Shown: positions 7,070 to 16,169, counted from the first letter of the stretch. The stretch is DNA of 39,892 nucleotides from Flavobacteriales bacterium UBA7690 (GCA_002482775.1 DLGQ01000041.1:1-39892), one strand, 5' to 3'. Numbers and translations: made by a program. Notes: a model not told the origin generated them from the letters alone.

Positions 7070-8791
7070 TCAGAGACCCAGGCTGCCTTTGCAGTTGCGG
7101 AACTCGAGGTCCTTCAGGGCCTTCTCGCGCATGGTGCCATCTTTCTGGATAGCGAGACCGAGGCTGGTGGCGGCACCGGCGCAGTTGCTTTGGCGTGCTG
7201 CGATGATGGCGGCGAGGTAGTGGCCGGTAGCGGTGTCCTTGTCCGTAGCGCCATCGAGGATGGACTGTGCGCCGGCAGCGTCACCACCGAGCAGTTTGGC
7301 CAAGGCGGCATTCACGCTCTTGGTGCTGCCGAAGTTGCTGTTGGCGCTGCTGTAGTTACCGTTCTGGATGTCGATGAGGCCTTGGTTGTACTTCACCTCC
7401 GGACCAGCGGCGTTGGCCTTGGTGTAGAGCTCGGTGGCTTGTTTGCGATCACCCTTCAGGCGTGCTACCACACCGAGGTTGTTGGTGCTTACCGGATTGT
7501 CCGTGATGCCGTTGGCCTTGGTGAACTGGGCAGCGGCTTCGTCCAACTTGTTCTGCAGCATGTAGATGTAACCCACGTTGTTGGCGGCGCGGTAGTCCGT
7601 TGGGTGTACGCGCTCAGTCTCTTTGTAGATGCGCAGCTGCTCGTTGAGGTCGGTGGTGAGGGTGGCTGCGAATAGCAACTCTTCCACGTTGAGGCTATCG
7701 GGCATAGTGCGGCTCATCTCGGTGAGCTGGGCATCCGTTTTGCCGATGCGCTGGTAGTTCAGCTTCACTTCGCTGCGACGCAGTTGGGGCAGGATCTCGT
7801 CTGCGATCTCCTTGTAGGTGGCCGCCATGTTCTTGATCTCTTCTTCACGCTTCGTGAGGTCGGGGTACATCTCCAGTACACGCAACACGAGCTCTTTATC
7901 GGGCACGGTGCTGCTGGCTTGCATGGCGCGCTTGAACCCTTCCCAATCTTCGCCGCGTGGGTTGAGGGTGTAGAAGGCATCGGCTTTCGCGCTGTCGTTC
8001 TTGGCACGGACGAGTTCGCCCTTGGCCCACGTCTTCGCGCTCTTCGCACGGTCATCAGCCAAGTTCTCGTTCTTGCTGAGCTCACCTTCGGGGCTGGCCC
8101 ATGCGTCGATGCTCACGTTCTTGGCCACGATGTTCGGGTTGGTCTTCATCGTTTTGATGAAGTCGGCCATGGCCTTGATGTCGGCATCCTTCAACTCGGT
8201 GGGGCGCACATTGCTGGCGTTTACCAGGTAGTTCAGCGTAGCATCCTGGCTGTGGTCGGTGATGCGTACGAAGGCGTCCTTCGCCAGGAGTACCTTGTCG
8301 TCGTTGAGCATCAGGTACGGCGTGGTGATCACACCGTCGGCCAGTTTCACCGGGGTGAACTCCAGCTGCTTCTTACCATCCTTGCCTTGTTTGCCCAGGA
8401 TCTTCACCATGAGTTCGCTTTCCGCCATGGCCGGGGTGTAGGCCACTTTGTGTGCGTAGGTGAAGGCTTTGCCGGTCTCGTAAGGGATCACCGTGTTGTT
8501 GCCAACGGCTTTCTCACCTTGGAAAAAGGCGGTCTTGTAAGGCGTTTCGCCACCGGTGTAGACCAGGGCGGGGGTCAATTCCACCTGTGCCTTCTTATAG
8601 AAGTATTTGCCGGGGAAGTTCCCGTTGATCGCTACGGCAACCGAATCACCCTGTACGATGAGGGGATTGGGATCCACCGTGTACTTGATGTTCTCCACAT
8701 ACTTGTTCATCTTGCCTATGCCACCGCATCCGCTCAATGCGATGAGGCCGACGGACACCAGGGAGAGTGCCTTCAATTGCCGCTTTTCCAT
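7070..8791 (-). CDS. Lipoprotein with OmpA-like and TPR regions
   Basis: The 573-residue product starts at 8791 with MEKRQLKALSLVSVGLIALS followed by GCGG, a lipobox with Cys22, so it should be a membrane-anchored lipoprotein. The first 200 residues are beta-rich. Then DIKAMADFIKTMKTNPNIV followed by VSIDAWASPEGELSKNENLA and DRAKSAKTW resembles the peptidoglycan-binding OmpA fold. The C-terminal 200 residues are TPR-like helices (PTDYRAANNVGYIYMLQNKL). Similar proteins are annotated only as TPR or OmpA-family in Bacteroidota; the job is unknown but envelope-related. A TATGTTTG box lies 30 bases upstream, so the frame extension to 8869 is not used. The dNK gene is upstream on the same strand. 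Confidence 0.75.
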   Translation of the reverse strand: MEKRQLKALSLVSVGLIALSGCGGIGKMNKYVENIKYTVDPNPLIVQGDSVAVAINGNFPGKYFYKKAQVELTPALVYTGGETPYKTAFFQGEKAVGNNTVIPYETGKAFTYAHKVAYTPAMAESELMVKILGKQGKDGKKQLEFTPVKLADGVITTPYLMLNDDKVLLAKDAFVRITDHSQDATLNYLVNASNVRPTELKDADIKAMADFIKTMKTNPNIVAKNVSIDAWASPEGELSKNENLADDRAKSAKTWAKGELVRAKNDSAKADAFYTLNPRGEDWEGFKRAMQASSTVPDKELVLRVLEMYPDLTKREEEIKNMAATYKEIADEILPQLRRSEVKLNYQRIGKTDAQLTEMSRTMPDSLNVEELLFAATLTTDLNEQLRIYKETERVHPTDYRAANNVGYIYMLQNKLDEAAAQFTKANGITDNPVSTNNLGVVARLKGDRKQATELYTKANAAGPEVKYNQGLIDIQNGNYSSANSNFGSTKSVNAALAKLLGGDAAGAQSILDGATDKDTATGHYLAAIIAARQSNCAGAATSLGLAIQKDGTMREKALKDLEFRNCKGSLGL

Positions 8792-8821
8792 GAATTCGCT
8801 ACTTGGTTCGTGTTTCGGGCG

Positions 8822-8829
8822 CAAACATA
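8822..8829 (-). promoter_or_regulatory. -7 promoter box TATGTTTG
   Basis: This is an exact TAnnTTTG match on the minus strand, 30 bases before the ATG at 8791. It gives the lipoprotein gene its own promoter downstream of the dNK stop codon. Confidence 0.55.
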
Positions 8830-8890
8830 ACCACCTGTCACCGTGGCAGCTTCCCAAGGATCGGGGCACTTCTCCACAGGCCAGCGTGCA

Positions 8891-9523
8891 TCACAGGGTG
8901 ATCACCCGGTAACCCTTGGGTACTTCGGCGGAAAGCACCTCCACCAGCTTTCCGTAGACCAGCGCATCGTTCAGCAGGTCGTGGCCTTGGAGATCGACGA
9001 CCAAAACACGGTCATCGGGCAACTTCTGCAGGTGATCCAAGTAGCGTTCCTGGAGCTTTTCGAGGTAGGCGATGGGGATAGATTGTTCATAACTCCTGCC
9101 TCGAGACCGGATCCGCTCCTTGACACGAGCCATGTCCAAGTGCAAGTAGACGATCACTTCCGGACGTGGCAGATCGGTGTACATGATCTGGTACAGGTCG
9201 CGGAAAAGGGCATACTCATCGGCCTGTAACGTGACGTTCGCGAAGACCACCGACTTGCCGATGGAGTAGTCCGCCACGGTGCACGTGCTGAAGAGGTCCT
9301 GCTCCGTAACACGCTTGAGCTGGTGGTAGCGCTGGGCAAGGAAGGAGAGTTCCACGGAGAAGCCGTAGCGCTCGGGCTCCTCGTAGAATTTCGGCAGGAA
9401 GGGGTTCTCGTCGAACTCCTCCAGCACCAATCGCCCGTTCCACTGCGCAGAGAGCCGTTTGGCCAAGGTGGTCTTGCCCGCACCGATGAGCCCTTCCACG
9501 GCGATGTACGAATGGAACGGCAT
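8891..9523 (-). CDS. Deoxynucleoside kinase (first copy)
   Basis: The enzyme phosphorylates deoxynucleosides for the salvage pathway, most likely deoxyadenosine or deoxyguanosine as in the bacterial dNK group. The 210 residues start MPFHSYIAVEGLIGAGKTTL, containing the P-loop GLIGAGKT. Later come CTVADYSIGKSVVFA at the position of the DRS motif and the lid arginines in RIRSRGRSYEQSIPIAYL. Its ATG shares one base with the folK stop codon (TGATG), so the two are translationally coupled. The longer frame upstream is folK read out of phase. It is only distantly similar to the second dNK at 15327; substrate preference of each is unknown. Confidence 0.93.
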   Translation of the reverse strand: MPFHSYIAVEGLIGAGKTTLAKRLSAQWNGRLVLEEFDENPFLPKFYEEPERYGFSVELSFLAQRYHQLKRVTEQDLFSTCTVADYSIGKSVVFANVTLQADEYALFRDLYQIMYTDLPRPEVIVYLHLDMARVKERIRSRGRSYEQSIPIAYLEKLQERYLDHLQKLPDDRVLVVDLQGHDLLNDALVYGKLVEVLSAEVPKGYRVITL

Positions 9524-9996
9524 CACTGCGGGGGCAACGCGTTGAGCAGTTCGAGCGCCGTGCGGTCCAATATGGGATGCCGCCACAACGGAAAGATGTC
9601 GCACAAGGGCGCCAATGCGAAGCGACGCAGGTGCAAGCGCGGATGGGGCACGGTGAGTGCTTCGCTCAACAGGACCTGATCGCCGACGGTGAGGATGTCG
9701 ATGTCGATGGGCCGGGAGGCCATGCCTTGGCTCTCGCTGCGCACACGGCCCATGGACCGCTCGATCGCGAGGCAGGCTTCCATCACCTGTATCGGCTCCA
9801 ACTCGGTGCGTACCAATAGCGCACGGTTCAGGAAAAGGGCATCCGATGTGAAGCCCCATGCGGCGGTCCAATGGTCTCGACTGCGTGCCACCACGGCGCC
9901 AACACGCGCGCCGATCGCGGCTTCGGCCAAGGCCAATTGCTCCACGGGATCACCCTGGTCACCACCCAACAACAACACGATCCCGCTCACCGGCAT
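9523..9996 (-). CDS. folK: 2-amino-4-hydroxy-6-hydroxymethyldihydropteridine pyrophosphokinase
   Basis: FolK transfers pyrophosphate from ATP to 6-hydroxymethyl-7,8-dihydropterin in folate synthesis. The 157 residues are the normal single-domain size. Near the N-terminus LLLGGDQGDP corresponds to the family LGSNxGD motif, and RPIDIDILTVGD carries the two Mg2+-binding aspartates. HPRLHLRRFALAPL matches the HPR...RxFVLxPL region. The ATG at 9996 sits five bases after a TAGCTTTG box, so the transcript may be leaderless. It heads a coupled pair with the dNK gene and is divergent from sppA. Confidence 0.95.
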   Translation of the reverse strand: MPVSGIVLLLGGDQGDPVEQLALAEAAIGARVGAVVARSRDHWTAAWGFTSDALFLNRALLVRTELEPIQVMEACLAIERSMGRVRSESQGMASRPIDIDILTVGDQVLLSEALTVPHPRLHLRRFALAPLCDIFPLWRHPILDRTALELLNALPPQ

Positions 9997-10000
9997 GGGG

Positions 10001-10008
10001 CAAAGCTA
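10001..10008 (-). promoter_or_regulatory. -7 promoter box TAGCTTTG for folK
   Basis: This is an exact TAnnTTTG match on the minus strand ending 4 bases before the folK ATG. If used, transcription would begin at or within a few bases of the start codon. Confidence 0.5.
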
Positions 10009-10079
10009 TCCGCCGGACCCTCCCATCCACCTGCCGGGCCGTTCGTGTATCGGATCCGGACCGCCCCCGCCAGTGCTTC

Positions 10080-10087
10080 TAGTTTCG
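10080..10087 (+). promoter_or_regulatory. -7 promoter box TAGTTTCG for sppA
   Basis: This TAnnTTYG box ends 21 bases before the sppA ATG at 10109. Confidence 0.5.
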
Positions 10088-10108
10088 CCGCTGTAAACAA
10101 CACTCGCT

Positions 10109-11902
10109 ATGCGCCAGTTCCTCAAGTTCATGTTCGCCTCCATGCTCGGTACGTTCCTGATCGGGATCGTGCTGATCTTCCTCTTCATCGGATCGCTCGC
10201 CGCGTTGGGGGGCAGCTTCGCCACACAAGGCAAACCCACCACCGTGAAGGACGGCAGCATCCTGCACCTGCAACTGGACCAGGAGATCGTGGATCGCGGT
10301 ACCAAGGATCAGTTCACGTTGAACTTCGGGCCGTTCCGCGCCGCCAACCGCATCGGGCTGAACTCGCTGCTGGCCACGCTGGACCACGCCAAGACCGATG
10401 ACCACATCGAAGGGATCTTCTTGGACCTGACGGAACTCCAGACCGGCTACGCGTCATTGAAAGAGATCCGTGAAAAGCTGATCGACTTCAAGAAGGAAAG
10501 CGGCAAACCGATCGTGGCCTTCAGCGATACCTACACGCAAGGCACGTACTACCTGGCCACCGCTGCCGACGCCATCTACCTGCAACCGAAAGGTGATCTG
10601 CAATACCACGGGCTGCGCAGCGAATACATGTTCTACAAAGGCCTCTTCGAGAAGCTGGATGTGGACGTGCAGTTCATCCGTGGCAGCAACAACAAGTTCA
10701 AGAGTTTCGGCGAAGTGTTCACCGAAGACCACATGAGCGAAGCCAACCGTGCACAGAACCGCGCGATCCTGAACGGCCTGTGGGACGACCACATCACCGC
10801 TGTTTCCGAGAGCCGCAAAATGGACAAGGCGCGCCTGAACGTGATCGCCGATAGCTTGTTGGTGCGCAACGGGAAAGCCGCGCTGGACCTGGGCATGGTG
10901 GATGGCCTGAAGTTCCGCGACGAGGTACTGGACATCCTGCGGGAACGCATGAGCATACCGGCCGATGATGAATTGGAACTGACCTCGCTGGGCACCTACG
11001 CGCGCTCCTTCACACCCGAGCACGAGAAAGGTGTGGGCAAGGAGAAACTCGCCGTGATCTATGCGGAAGGCGGCATCTCCACCGGCGAGAGCGAAGAAGG
11101 CACCATCGGCAGCACCAGCCTGAGCGAAGCCATCCGCGAGGCGCGCGAGGACAGCAGCATCAAAGCCATCGTCTTCCGTGTGAACAGCCCCGGTGGAAGC
11201 GGACTTGCCAGCGACGTGATCTGGCGCGAAGTGGAACTTGCGAAGAAGGTGAAACCCGTTGTAGTGAGCATGGGCGATGTAGCCGCATCGGGTGGCTACT
11301 ACATCGCTGCGCCCGCGACGAAGATCTTCGCGGAGCCCACCACCATCACCGGTTCCATCGGCGTGTTCGGGATCATCCCCAACCTGCAAGGCTTCTTCAA
11401 GAACAAGCTGGGCATCACCTTCGACGGCGAAAAGACCCACGAACTGGCCGACATGATGACCACCAGCCGTCCGCTCACCGAGCGTGAAAAGAGCATCATC
11501 CAAGGGTACGTGGACGAGTTCTACGACGGCTTCAAAGAGCGCGTGGCCGAAGGGCGCAACATGACGGTGGCGCAGGTGGACAGCATCGGCCAGGGTCGCG
11601 TGTGGACCGGCGTGGATGCCAAGCGCATCGGACTTGTTGATGAGCTCGGCGGTCTTGAAGATGCCATCAACGAAGCGGCCAAACTGGCCAACCTAACGGA
11701 TTACAAACGCGTGGAGCTACCCGAGCAGAAAGACCTTTTCCAACAGATCATGGCCGACCTGAACGGACAAGCCCGCGCATGGGTGGCCACCGAATGGTTG
11801 GGCGAGGATGTGGAACTGCTGAACCAGTACAAGGCCGTGCGCAAAGCGAAGGAACAGTTCGGGATACAGGCACGCATGCCGTACGACCTGGTGATCAAGT
11901 GA
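10109..11902 (+). CDS. sppA: Signal peptide peptidase SppA, 67-kDa type
   Basis: SppA is a membrane serine protease that degrades cleaved signal peptides. The 597 residues have one N-terminal membrane segment (about 8-34) and two tandem ClpP-like domains. By alignment with the E. coli enzyme, the general-base lysine lies in the first half (SNNKFKSFGEVF, probably Lys198). The nucleophile lies in the second half (GDVAASGGYYIAAPA, Ser394). The preceding FRVNSPGGSGLASD is the usual oxyanion-side glycine loop. Length and both halves match the long SppA form. The ATG at 10109 is the first in frame, has no ribosome binding site, and follows a promoter box. Confidence 0.96.
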   Translation: MRQFLKFMFASMLGTFLIGIVLIFLFIGSLAALGGSFATQGKPTTVKDGSILHLQLDQEIVDRGTKDQFTLNFGPFRAANRIGLNSLLATLDHAKTDDHIEGIFLDLTELQTGYASLKEIREKLIDFKKESGKPIVAFSDTYTQGTYYLATAADAIYLQPKGDLQYHGLRSEYMFYKGLFEKLDVDVQFIRGSNNKFKSFGEVFTEDHMSEANRAQNRAILNGLWDDHITAVSESRKMDKARLNVIADSLLVRNGKAALDLGMVDGLKFRDEVLDILRERMSIPADDELELTSLGTYARSFTPEHEKGVGKEKLAVIYAEGGISTGESEEGTIGSTSLSEAIREAREDSSIKAIVFRVNSPGGSGLASDVIWREVELAKKVKPVVVSMGDVAASGGYYIAAPATKIFAEPTTITGSIGVFGIIPNLQGFFKNKLGITFDGEKTHELADMMTTSRPLTEREKSIIQGYVDEFYDGFKERVAEGRNMTVAQVDSIGQGRVWTGVDAKRIGLVDELGGLEDAINEAAKLANLTDYKRVELPEQKDLFQQIMADLNGQARAWVATEWLGEDVELLNQYKAVRKAKEQFGIQARMPYDLVIK

Positions 11903-11966
11903 GGTGACGCCGGGTGGCGAGTTGCGCTCGCGATGACCGGCTTCGGCCGGTGAGGTATAGAACCAC

Positions 11967-11992
11967 GAAGGGCCGCATTCCTGCGGCCCTTC
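11967..11992. terminator. Terminator between convergent sppA and DUF2797 genes
   Basis: A perfect 11-bp stem (GAAGGGCCGCA with TGCGGCCCTTC) has a TTCC loop. No T-run follows on either side. It lies between two converging genes, so it may serve both. A second small stem ACCGGC/GCCGGT with a TTCG tetraloop is at 11936-11951. Confidence 0.7.
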
Positions 11993-12057
11993 GCTTGCCC
12001 TAACGATCAGTTCACTAACCAAAACCTGCCTGTTGAACGGCTGGCCGAAAAGAAAGG

Positions 12058-12870
12058 TTACACGGGTTGTTCCAAGAGATCCACCACCACATGGAACCCA
12101 CTGTGGCTCCGGATATTAAGCACCCTGCCATCCTCGAAAATGAGGTACTGCCCTTTGATCCCCAGCAAGCGCCCGGACACTTCCGGGGTCTTCTCCAAGG
12201 AGATGCTTGCCACTTTAGGCGGATAGGCGAGCACAGGGTAGTTGATATCCAGCGGCCGCTCTTCCGGTAAGAGGTATTGTTGAAGGTCTTCGCGCAGTGC
12301 GTTCCGAGCTTGGGTGCGTGCCTCGAACAAGGCGGCATGGTCCGGCCGAACCAGCTTGAGCATCGCGCGCCATTGGGTCTTATCCGCGAAGAGGCGCTTC
12401 AGATCCACTTCGATGAGGCCGGCCAGCTGGCGATAGGGAACGCGTGCGATGATGAGCGCACCCACGGCACCTTGGTCGATCCAGCGCACCGGCACCTGCG
12501 TGCTACGCGTAACGCCCACTTTGATCCCGCCCGTGTAACTGAGGTAGACCACATGCTCGGTGACATGGTGGTCCCGCTCCCAGTCCGGATCGCGGCCCTC
12601 GCCCAAGTGCGCTCGGCATAATTCCGGACGGATGATGCACTCGGCCGCTTCCGGGGCGCTCGCGAAACACGGGTAGCAGAAGCCTTGCTGGAAGAGCTTC
12701 TTCACCCGGCGGCCGCAACTGACACAGCTGAGCACGCCCGTGGCGCGTAAGGTGATGCGCTGGCCGAGGTACGGAGCAAGCTCCAGCGGACCATCGCCCA
12801 AGGGCAGCGCGTAGGTCACTTGACCATCGAGCCCAACGAGCATCTTGCGTAAGGGGGAACCGTCGTTCAT
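12058..12870 (-). CDS. DUF2797 family protein
   Basis: This is a 270-residue cytosolic protein of unknown function. It has a four-cysteine zinc-ribbon-like site, LSCVSCGRRVKKLF then GFCYPCF (Cys49, 52, 65, 68). Next comes the family signature region WERDHHVTEHVVYLSYTGGI followed by KVGVTRSTQVPVRWIDQGA, which looks like a GIY-YIG-type fold. Both are features I associate with DUF2797. The ATG at 12870 is chosen because a TATCTTCA box sits 24 bases upstream and the frame further up is antisense to the GH3 gene. It is divergent from the GH3 gene. Confidence 0.85.
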   Translation of the reverse strand: MNDGSPLRKMLVGLDGQVTYALPLGDGPLELAPYLGQRITLRATGVLSCVSCGRRVKKLFQQGFCYPCFASAPEAAECIIRPELCRAHLGEGRDPDWERDHHVTEHVVYLSYTGGIKVGVTRSTQVPVRWIDQGAVGALIIARVPYRQLAGLIEVDLKRLFADKTQWRAMLKLVRPDHAALFEARTQARNALREDLQQYLLPEERPLDINYPVLAYPPKVASISLEKTPEVSGRLLGIKGQYLIFEDGRVLNIRSHSGFHVVVDLLEQPV

Positions 12871-12894
12871 CGGCGCTATTCGTATCTTTTGGGC

Positions 12895-12902
12895 TGAAGA
12901 TA
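12895..12902 (-). promoter_or_regulatory. -7 promoter box TATCTTCA for the DUF2797 gene
   Basis: This TAnnTTYR box is on the minus strand, 24 bases before the ATG at 12870. Confidence 0.45.
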
Positions 12903-12939
12903 TCGCAGCTCCCCACTCCTCTCCCATCTTCGCCGCCCC

Positions 12940-14445
12940 GTGAACGCCCTGGTCTCCTTCCTCACCAAGAAACGCCTGCAGCAGATCGACCTGTTCCGGG
13001 AGAACCCGCGCATGGCCCAGTTGGAAGTGTTCCACTACCTGGTGCAAGCCGCGCAGTACACCGAGTGGGGCCGGAAGTACGACTACAGCCACATCACCCA
13101 CCCGGATGAGTTCCGGGCGCGCGTTCCCTTGCAGGATTATGAGGATGTGAAGCCTTTCATCCAACGCCTGCGCAAGGGTGAGCAGAACCTCTTGTGGCCC
13201 ACCGATGTCCGTTGGTTCGCCAAGAGCAGCGGCACCACGGGCGATCGTAGCAAGTTCATCCCCGTGAGCCGCGAAGCCCTGGAAGATTGCCACTACAAAG
13301 GCGGCAAGGACCTGATCGCCCTGCACTACCAGCAGTTCCCGGAGAGCAAGCTCTACCAAGGCATGAGCCTGGTGGTGGGCGGCAGCAGCAACATCGAACA
13401 GTTGCGGGCCGATGCCTACAGCGGCGACCTCAGCGCCATCATCATTCGCAACCTGCCCATGTGGGTGGAAGTGCGCCGCACGCCGGTGATCGAAACGGCG
13501 CTGATGGAGAACTGGGAAGAAAAGATCGAACGCATGGCCCTGGAGACCATGCGCGAAGATGTCCGCGCGATCGCCGGTGTTCCCTCGTGGACACTGGTCC
13601 TGCTGAAACGCATCCTGGAGATCTCCGGCAAGAAGAACATCCTGGAAGTGTGGCCCAACCTGGAGCTCTTCATGCATGGCGGCGTCAGCTTCCGTCCGTA
13701 CCGCGCGCAGTTCGAAGCCCTGATCCCTTCGCCAACGATGAACTACCTGGAGAGCTACAACGCCTCCGAAGGTTCGTTCGCCATACAGGACCGGCACGGT
13801 GCGGATGACATGCTGCTGATGCTGGACTACGGCATCTTCTACGAATTCATGCCGCTGGAAGAGCTCGGGAAAGAGAAACCACGCACGTTGCTCGTTCACG
13901 AAGTGGAGAAGGACGTGCCGTACGCCATCATCATCAGTACCAACGGCGGACTGTGGCGCTATATGCCGGGTGATACGGTACGCTTCACCAGTGTGAGGCC
14001 CTACCGCATCCAAGTGAGCGGACGGACGCGCAGCTTCATCAATGCTTTCGGCGAAGAGCTGATCGTGGAGAACGCGGACCGTGGCATCGAAGCGGCATGT
14101 GCTGCCACTGGTGCCGTGGTGAGCGAATACACCGCAGCGCCGGTCTACATGGATGAGACCGCGCGCGGTGGACACGAATGGGCCATCGAATTCAGCACCG
14201 CACCCAACGACATCGCGCGTTTCGTGCTCACCCTGGACGATACGATGCGCAGCGTGAACTCCGACTACGATGCGAAGCGCCGCGGCGACATGGCCCTGCG
14301 ACCTCCGCTGGTGCATGTGCTACAGCCCGGCACGTTCTATGCGTGGATGAAACAGCGTGGCAAGCTCGGTGGCCAGAACAAGGTACCGCGCCTCAGCAAT
14401 GAGCGGACCATCATCGAAAGCCTGCTCGCGCCCGTGACCGTATGA
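12940..14445 (+). CDS. GH3 auxin-responsive promoter family protein (acyl-acid amido synthetase-like)
   Basis: GH3 proteins adenylate a carboxylic acid and, in plants, join it to an amino acid. Bacterial members are common in Bacteroidota but their substrate is unknown. The 501 residues contain the ATP/AMP motif AKSSGTTGDRSKFIPVS (from residue 95), the second motif YLESYNASEGSFAIQD, and the third around WRYMPGDTVRFTSVRPYRIQ. All are intact. Translation is inferred to start at the GTG at 12940, since no in-frame ATG lies near. A CATCTTCG sequence (12925-12932) ends 7 bases before it. The stop overlaps the start of the next gene by 4 bases (ATGA), so the two are co-translated. Confidence 0.92.
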   Translation: MNALVSFLTKKRLQQIDLFRENPRMAQLEVFHYLVQAAQYTEWGRKYDYSHITHPDEFRARVPLQDYEDVKPFIQRLRKGEQNLLWPTDVRWFAKSSGTTGDRSKFIPVSREALEDCHYKGGKDLIALHYQQFPESKLYQGMSLVVGGSSNIEQLRADAYSGDLSAIIIRNLPMWVEVRRTPVIETALMENWEEKIERMALETMREDVRAIAGVPSWTLVLLKRILEISGKKNILEVWPNLELFMHGGVSFRPYRAQFEALIPSPTMNYLESYNASEGSFAIQDRHGADDMLLMLDYGIFYEFMPLEELGKEKPRTLLVHEVEKDVPYAIIISTNGGLWRYMPGDTVRFTSVRPYRIQVSGRTRSFINAFGEELIVENADRGIEAACAATGAVVSEYTAAPVYMDETARGGHEWAIEFSTAPNDIARFVLTLDDTMRSVNSDYDAKRRGDMALRPPLVHVLQPGTFYAWMKQRGKLGGQNKVPRLSNERTIIESLLAPVTV

Positions 14446-15248
14446 TGCGCCTGCCCGCACTCGCACTCCTCACCTCCGTGTTCGCCCTCACCGGTGCGCA
14501 TGCGCAAACTCGCCAAGTGATCGAAGGGCCGTGCGATGCCTTCACCACCGACGAGATGGGCAACGTGTACGTGCTCCGGGGCGATGAACTGGAACTCTAC
14601 AACGCGAAAGGTGCATCCTGGCTGCGCAACAGCGTGAAGACCTTCGGGCGCATCAGCAACCTGGACGCGTTCTACTCACTGAAGCCGATGCTCTTCTCGC
14701 AGGAACAAGGGCAGATCGCCGTGCTGGACAATACGCTGGCTGTACAAGGCAGTGTGCTCAACTTGCCGCGCAACGGCTTTCCGCAAGTGGTGCTCGTTTG
14801 CATGAGCGTGCAGAACGGCTTCTGGTTCTTCGATCAACAAGAACTGGAACTGATCCGCGTGGATGCCCAGCTGCGCAAACTCGCCAACACCGGACGGCTG
14901 GACCAACTGCTCGGCATCACCGCGGTGCCCACCGCCATGCAGGAGTTCGACAGCCACCTGTACGTGAACGACCCGTTGAACGGCATCCTCGTCTTCGATC
15001 TCTTCGGCACGTACATGAAGACGATCCCGCTGAAGAACGCCACCAGTTTCGAGGTGCGCGATGGAGCGCTCTACTTCCTACAGGATGGACGCGCCCAGGT
15101 GTACGACATGCGCTCGTTCGCCATCATGGACATCCCCGTGCCCGATGACCTGAAGGAAGGTGTGCTGGAGATCCGCATCGAACGCGGCAAACTGTATGCA
15201 CGCACAGCGGATCGTATCGTCATTGACGAAGTGGTCACACCGCGGTAG
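14442..15248 (+). CDS. Hypothetical secreted protein coupled to GH3 gene
   Basis: This 268-residue protein has a clear signal peptide (MMRLPALALLTSVFALTGAH then AQ before TRQVIEG). The mature part is a series of short strand repeats such as FTTDEMGNVYVLRGDELELY and LYVNDPLNGILVFDLFGTYM, consistent with a beta-propeller, but no enzyme motif is visible. No T9SS sorting domain is present, so it probably stays periplasmic. Its start overlaps the GH3 stop by 4 bases; an ATG at 14445 would serve equally. It resembles in style the protein at 36208. Function unknown. Confidence 0.8.
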   Translation: MMRLPALALLTSVFALTGAHAQTRQVIEGPCDAFTTDEMGNVYVLRGDELELYNAKGASWLRNSVKTFGRISNLDAFYSLKPMLFSQEQGQIAVLDNTLAVQGSVLNLPRNGFPQVVLVCMSVQNGFWFFDQQELELIRVDAQLRKLANTGRLDQLLGITAVPTAMQEFDSHLYVNDPLNGILVFDLFGTYMKTIPLKNATSFEVRDGALYFLQDGRAQVYDMRSFAIMDIPVPDDLKEGVLEIRIERGKLYARTADRIVIDEVVTPR

Positions 15249-15295
15249 ACCTTCCACGACTTTTCCACAACGCGTCAGCCGGATCGGGGTGCGGG

Positions 15296-15303
15296 TATCT
15301 TCG
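15296..15303 (+). promoter_or_regulatory. -7 promoter box TATCTTCG for second dNK
   Basis: This TAnnTTYG box ends 23 bases before the ATG at 15327. Confidence 0.5.
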
Positions 15304-15326
15304 CGTTCCCTTCCAGTATCCATCTC

Positions 15327-16121
15327 ATGCATATCGCGATAGCAGGCAACATCGGCTCCGGCAAGACCACGCTCACACAACTGTTGGCCAAACACTACAA
15401 GTGGGACCAATTGCAAGAAGCCGTGGACAACAATCCCTACCTGTTCGATTTCTACAAGGACATGCAGCGGTGGAGCTTCAACCTGCAGATCTTCTTCCTC
15501 AACTCGCGCTTCGAGCAACTGTTGGAGATCCGCCGCAGCGGGCGCAACGTGATCCAAGACCGTACGATCTACGAGGACGCGTTCATCTTCGCGCCCAACC
15601 TGCACGCGATGGGCCTTATGACCTCGCGCGACTTCGACAACTACTTCCGGCTGTTCCAGAACATGGATCACTCCATCACTCCGCCGGACCTGTTGATCTA
15701 CCTGCAAGCACCTGTGGACAAACTGGTGAAACAGATCAGCGAACGCGGACGCGATTACGAGAACTCCATCAGCATCGAATACCTCAAACGTTTGAACGAG
15801 CGCTACGAAGCGTGGATCCAGACCTACGACAAAGGCAAGCTGCTGATCATCGATGTGGAGGACAACCGCTTCCACACCAACCCCGAAGACCTCGGCAAGA
15901 TCATCAGCCGCATCGATGCGGAGATCCATGGCCTGTTCCCGATGGAACCCGCCGGCGCGAAACCCGCGGTGAAAGTGATCAACATCGGTAAGCCTGCTGC
16001 GACCAACGGAAAAGCAGCTGGCAAGGATGTAACGAAGAACGCCGCCAAAGCCGCGCCTAGTAAGAACGGTAAGGCTCCTGCGAAAGCGGCGGATAAGAAG
16101 GTGGCAGCGAAGAAGAGGTGA
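15327..16121 (+). CDS. Deoxynucleoside kinase with Lys/Ala-rich C-terminal tail (second copy)
   Basis: The first 205 residues are a complete deoxynucleoside kinase. They show the P-loop GNIGSGKTTL at 8-17, the DRS-type motif VIQDRTIYEDAFIFA, and the lid QISERGRDYENSISIEYL. It matches the dAdo/dGuo kinase group better than the first copy because DRTIYED is kept. After about residue 215 it continues with a low-complexity tail of some 50 residues built from Lys, Ala and Gly (APSKNGKAPAKAADKKVAAKK), which the first copy lacks. Such tails resemble nucleic-acid-binding histone-like tails, but its role here is unknown. The frame is open and codon use is similar throughout, so the tail seems genuine. 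Confidence 0.93.
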   Translation: MHIAIAGNIGSGKTTLTQLLAKHYKWDQLQEAVDNNPYLFDFYKDMQRWSFNLQIFFLNSRFEQLLEIRRSGRNVIQDRTIYEDAFIFAPNLHAMGLMTSRDFDNYFRLFQNMDHSITPPDLLIYLQAPVDKLVKQISERGRDYENSISIEYLKRLNERYEAWIQTYDKGKLLIIDVEDNRFHTNPEDLGKIISRIDAEIHGLFPMEPAGAKPAVKVINIGKPAATNGKAAGKDVTKNAAKAAPSKNGKAPAKAADKKVAAKKR

Positions 16122-16143
16122 GTTAAGCTCAGACCATAACGCA

Positions 16144-16169
16144 GAAGCCCCGCCGACCAGCGGGGCTTC
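16144..16169 (+). terminator. Terminator after second dNK gene
   Basis: A perfect 10-bp stem (GAAGCCCCGC with GCGGGGCTTC) has a 6-base loop and lies 22 bases after the stop codon. Only a weak T tract follows. Confidence 0.8.

Noticed and set aside
12871..14316. Long minus-strand open frame continuing upstream of the DUF2797 gene
   Set aside because: It is antisense to the well-supported GH3 gene. GC-rich third positions keep such shadow frames open.
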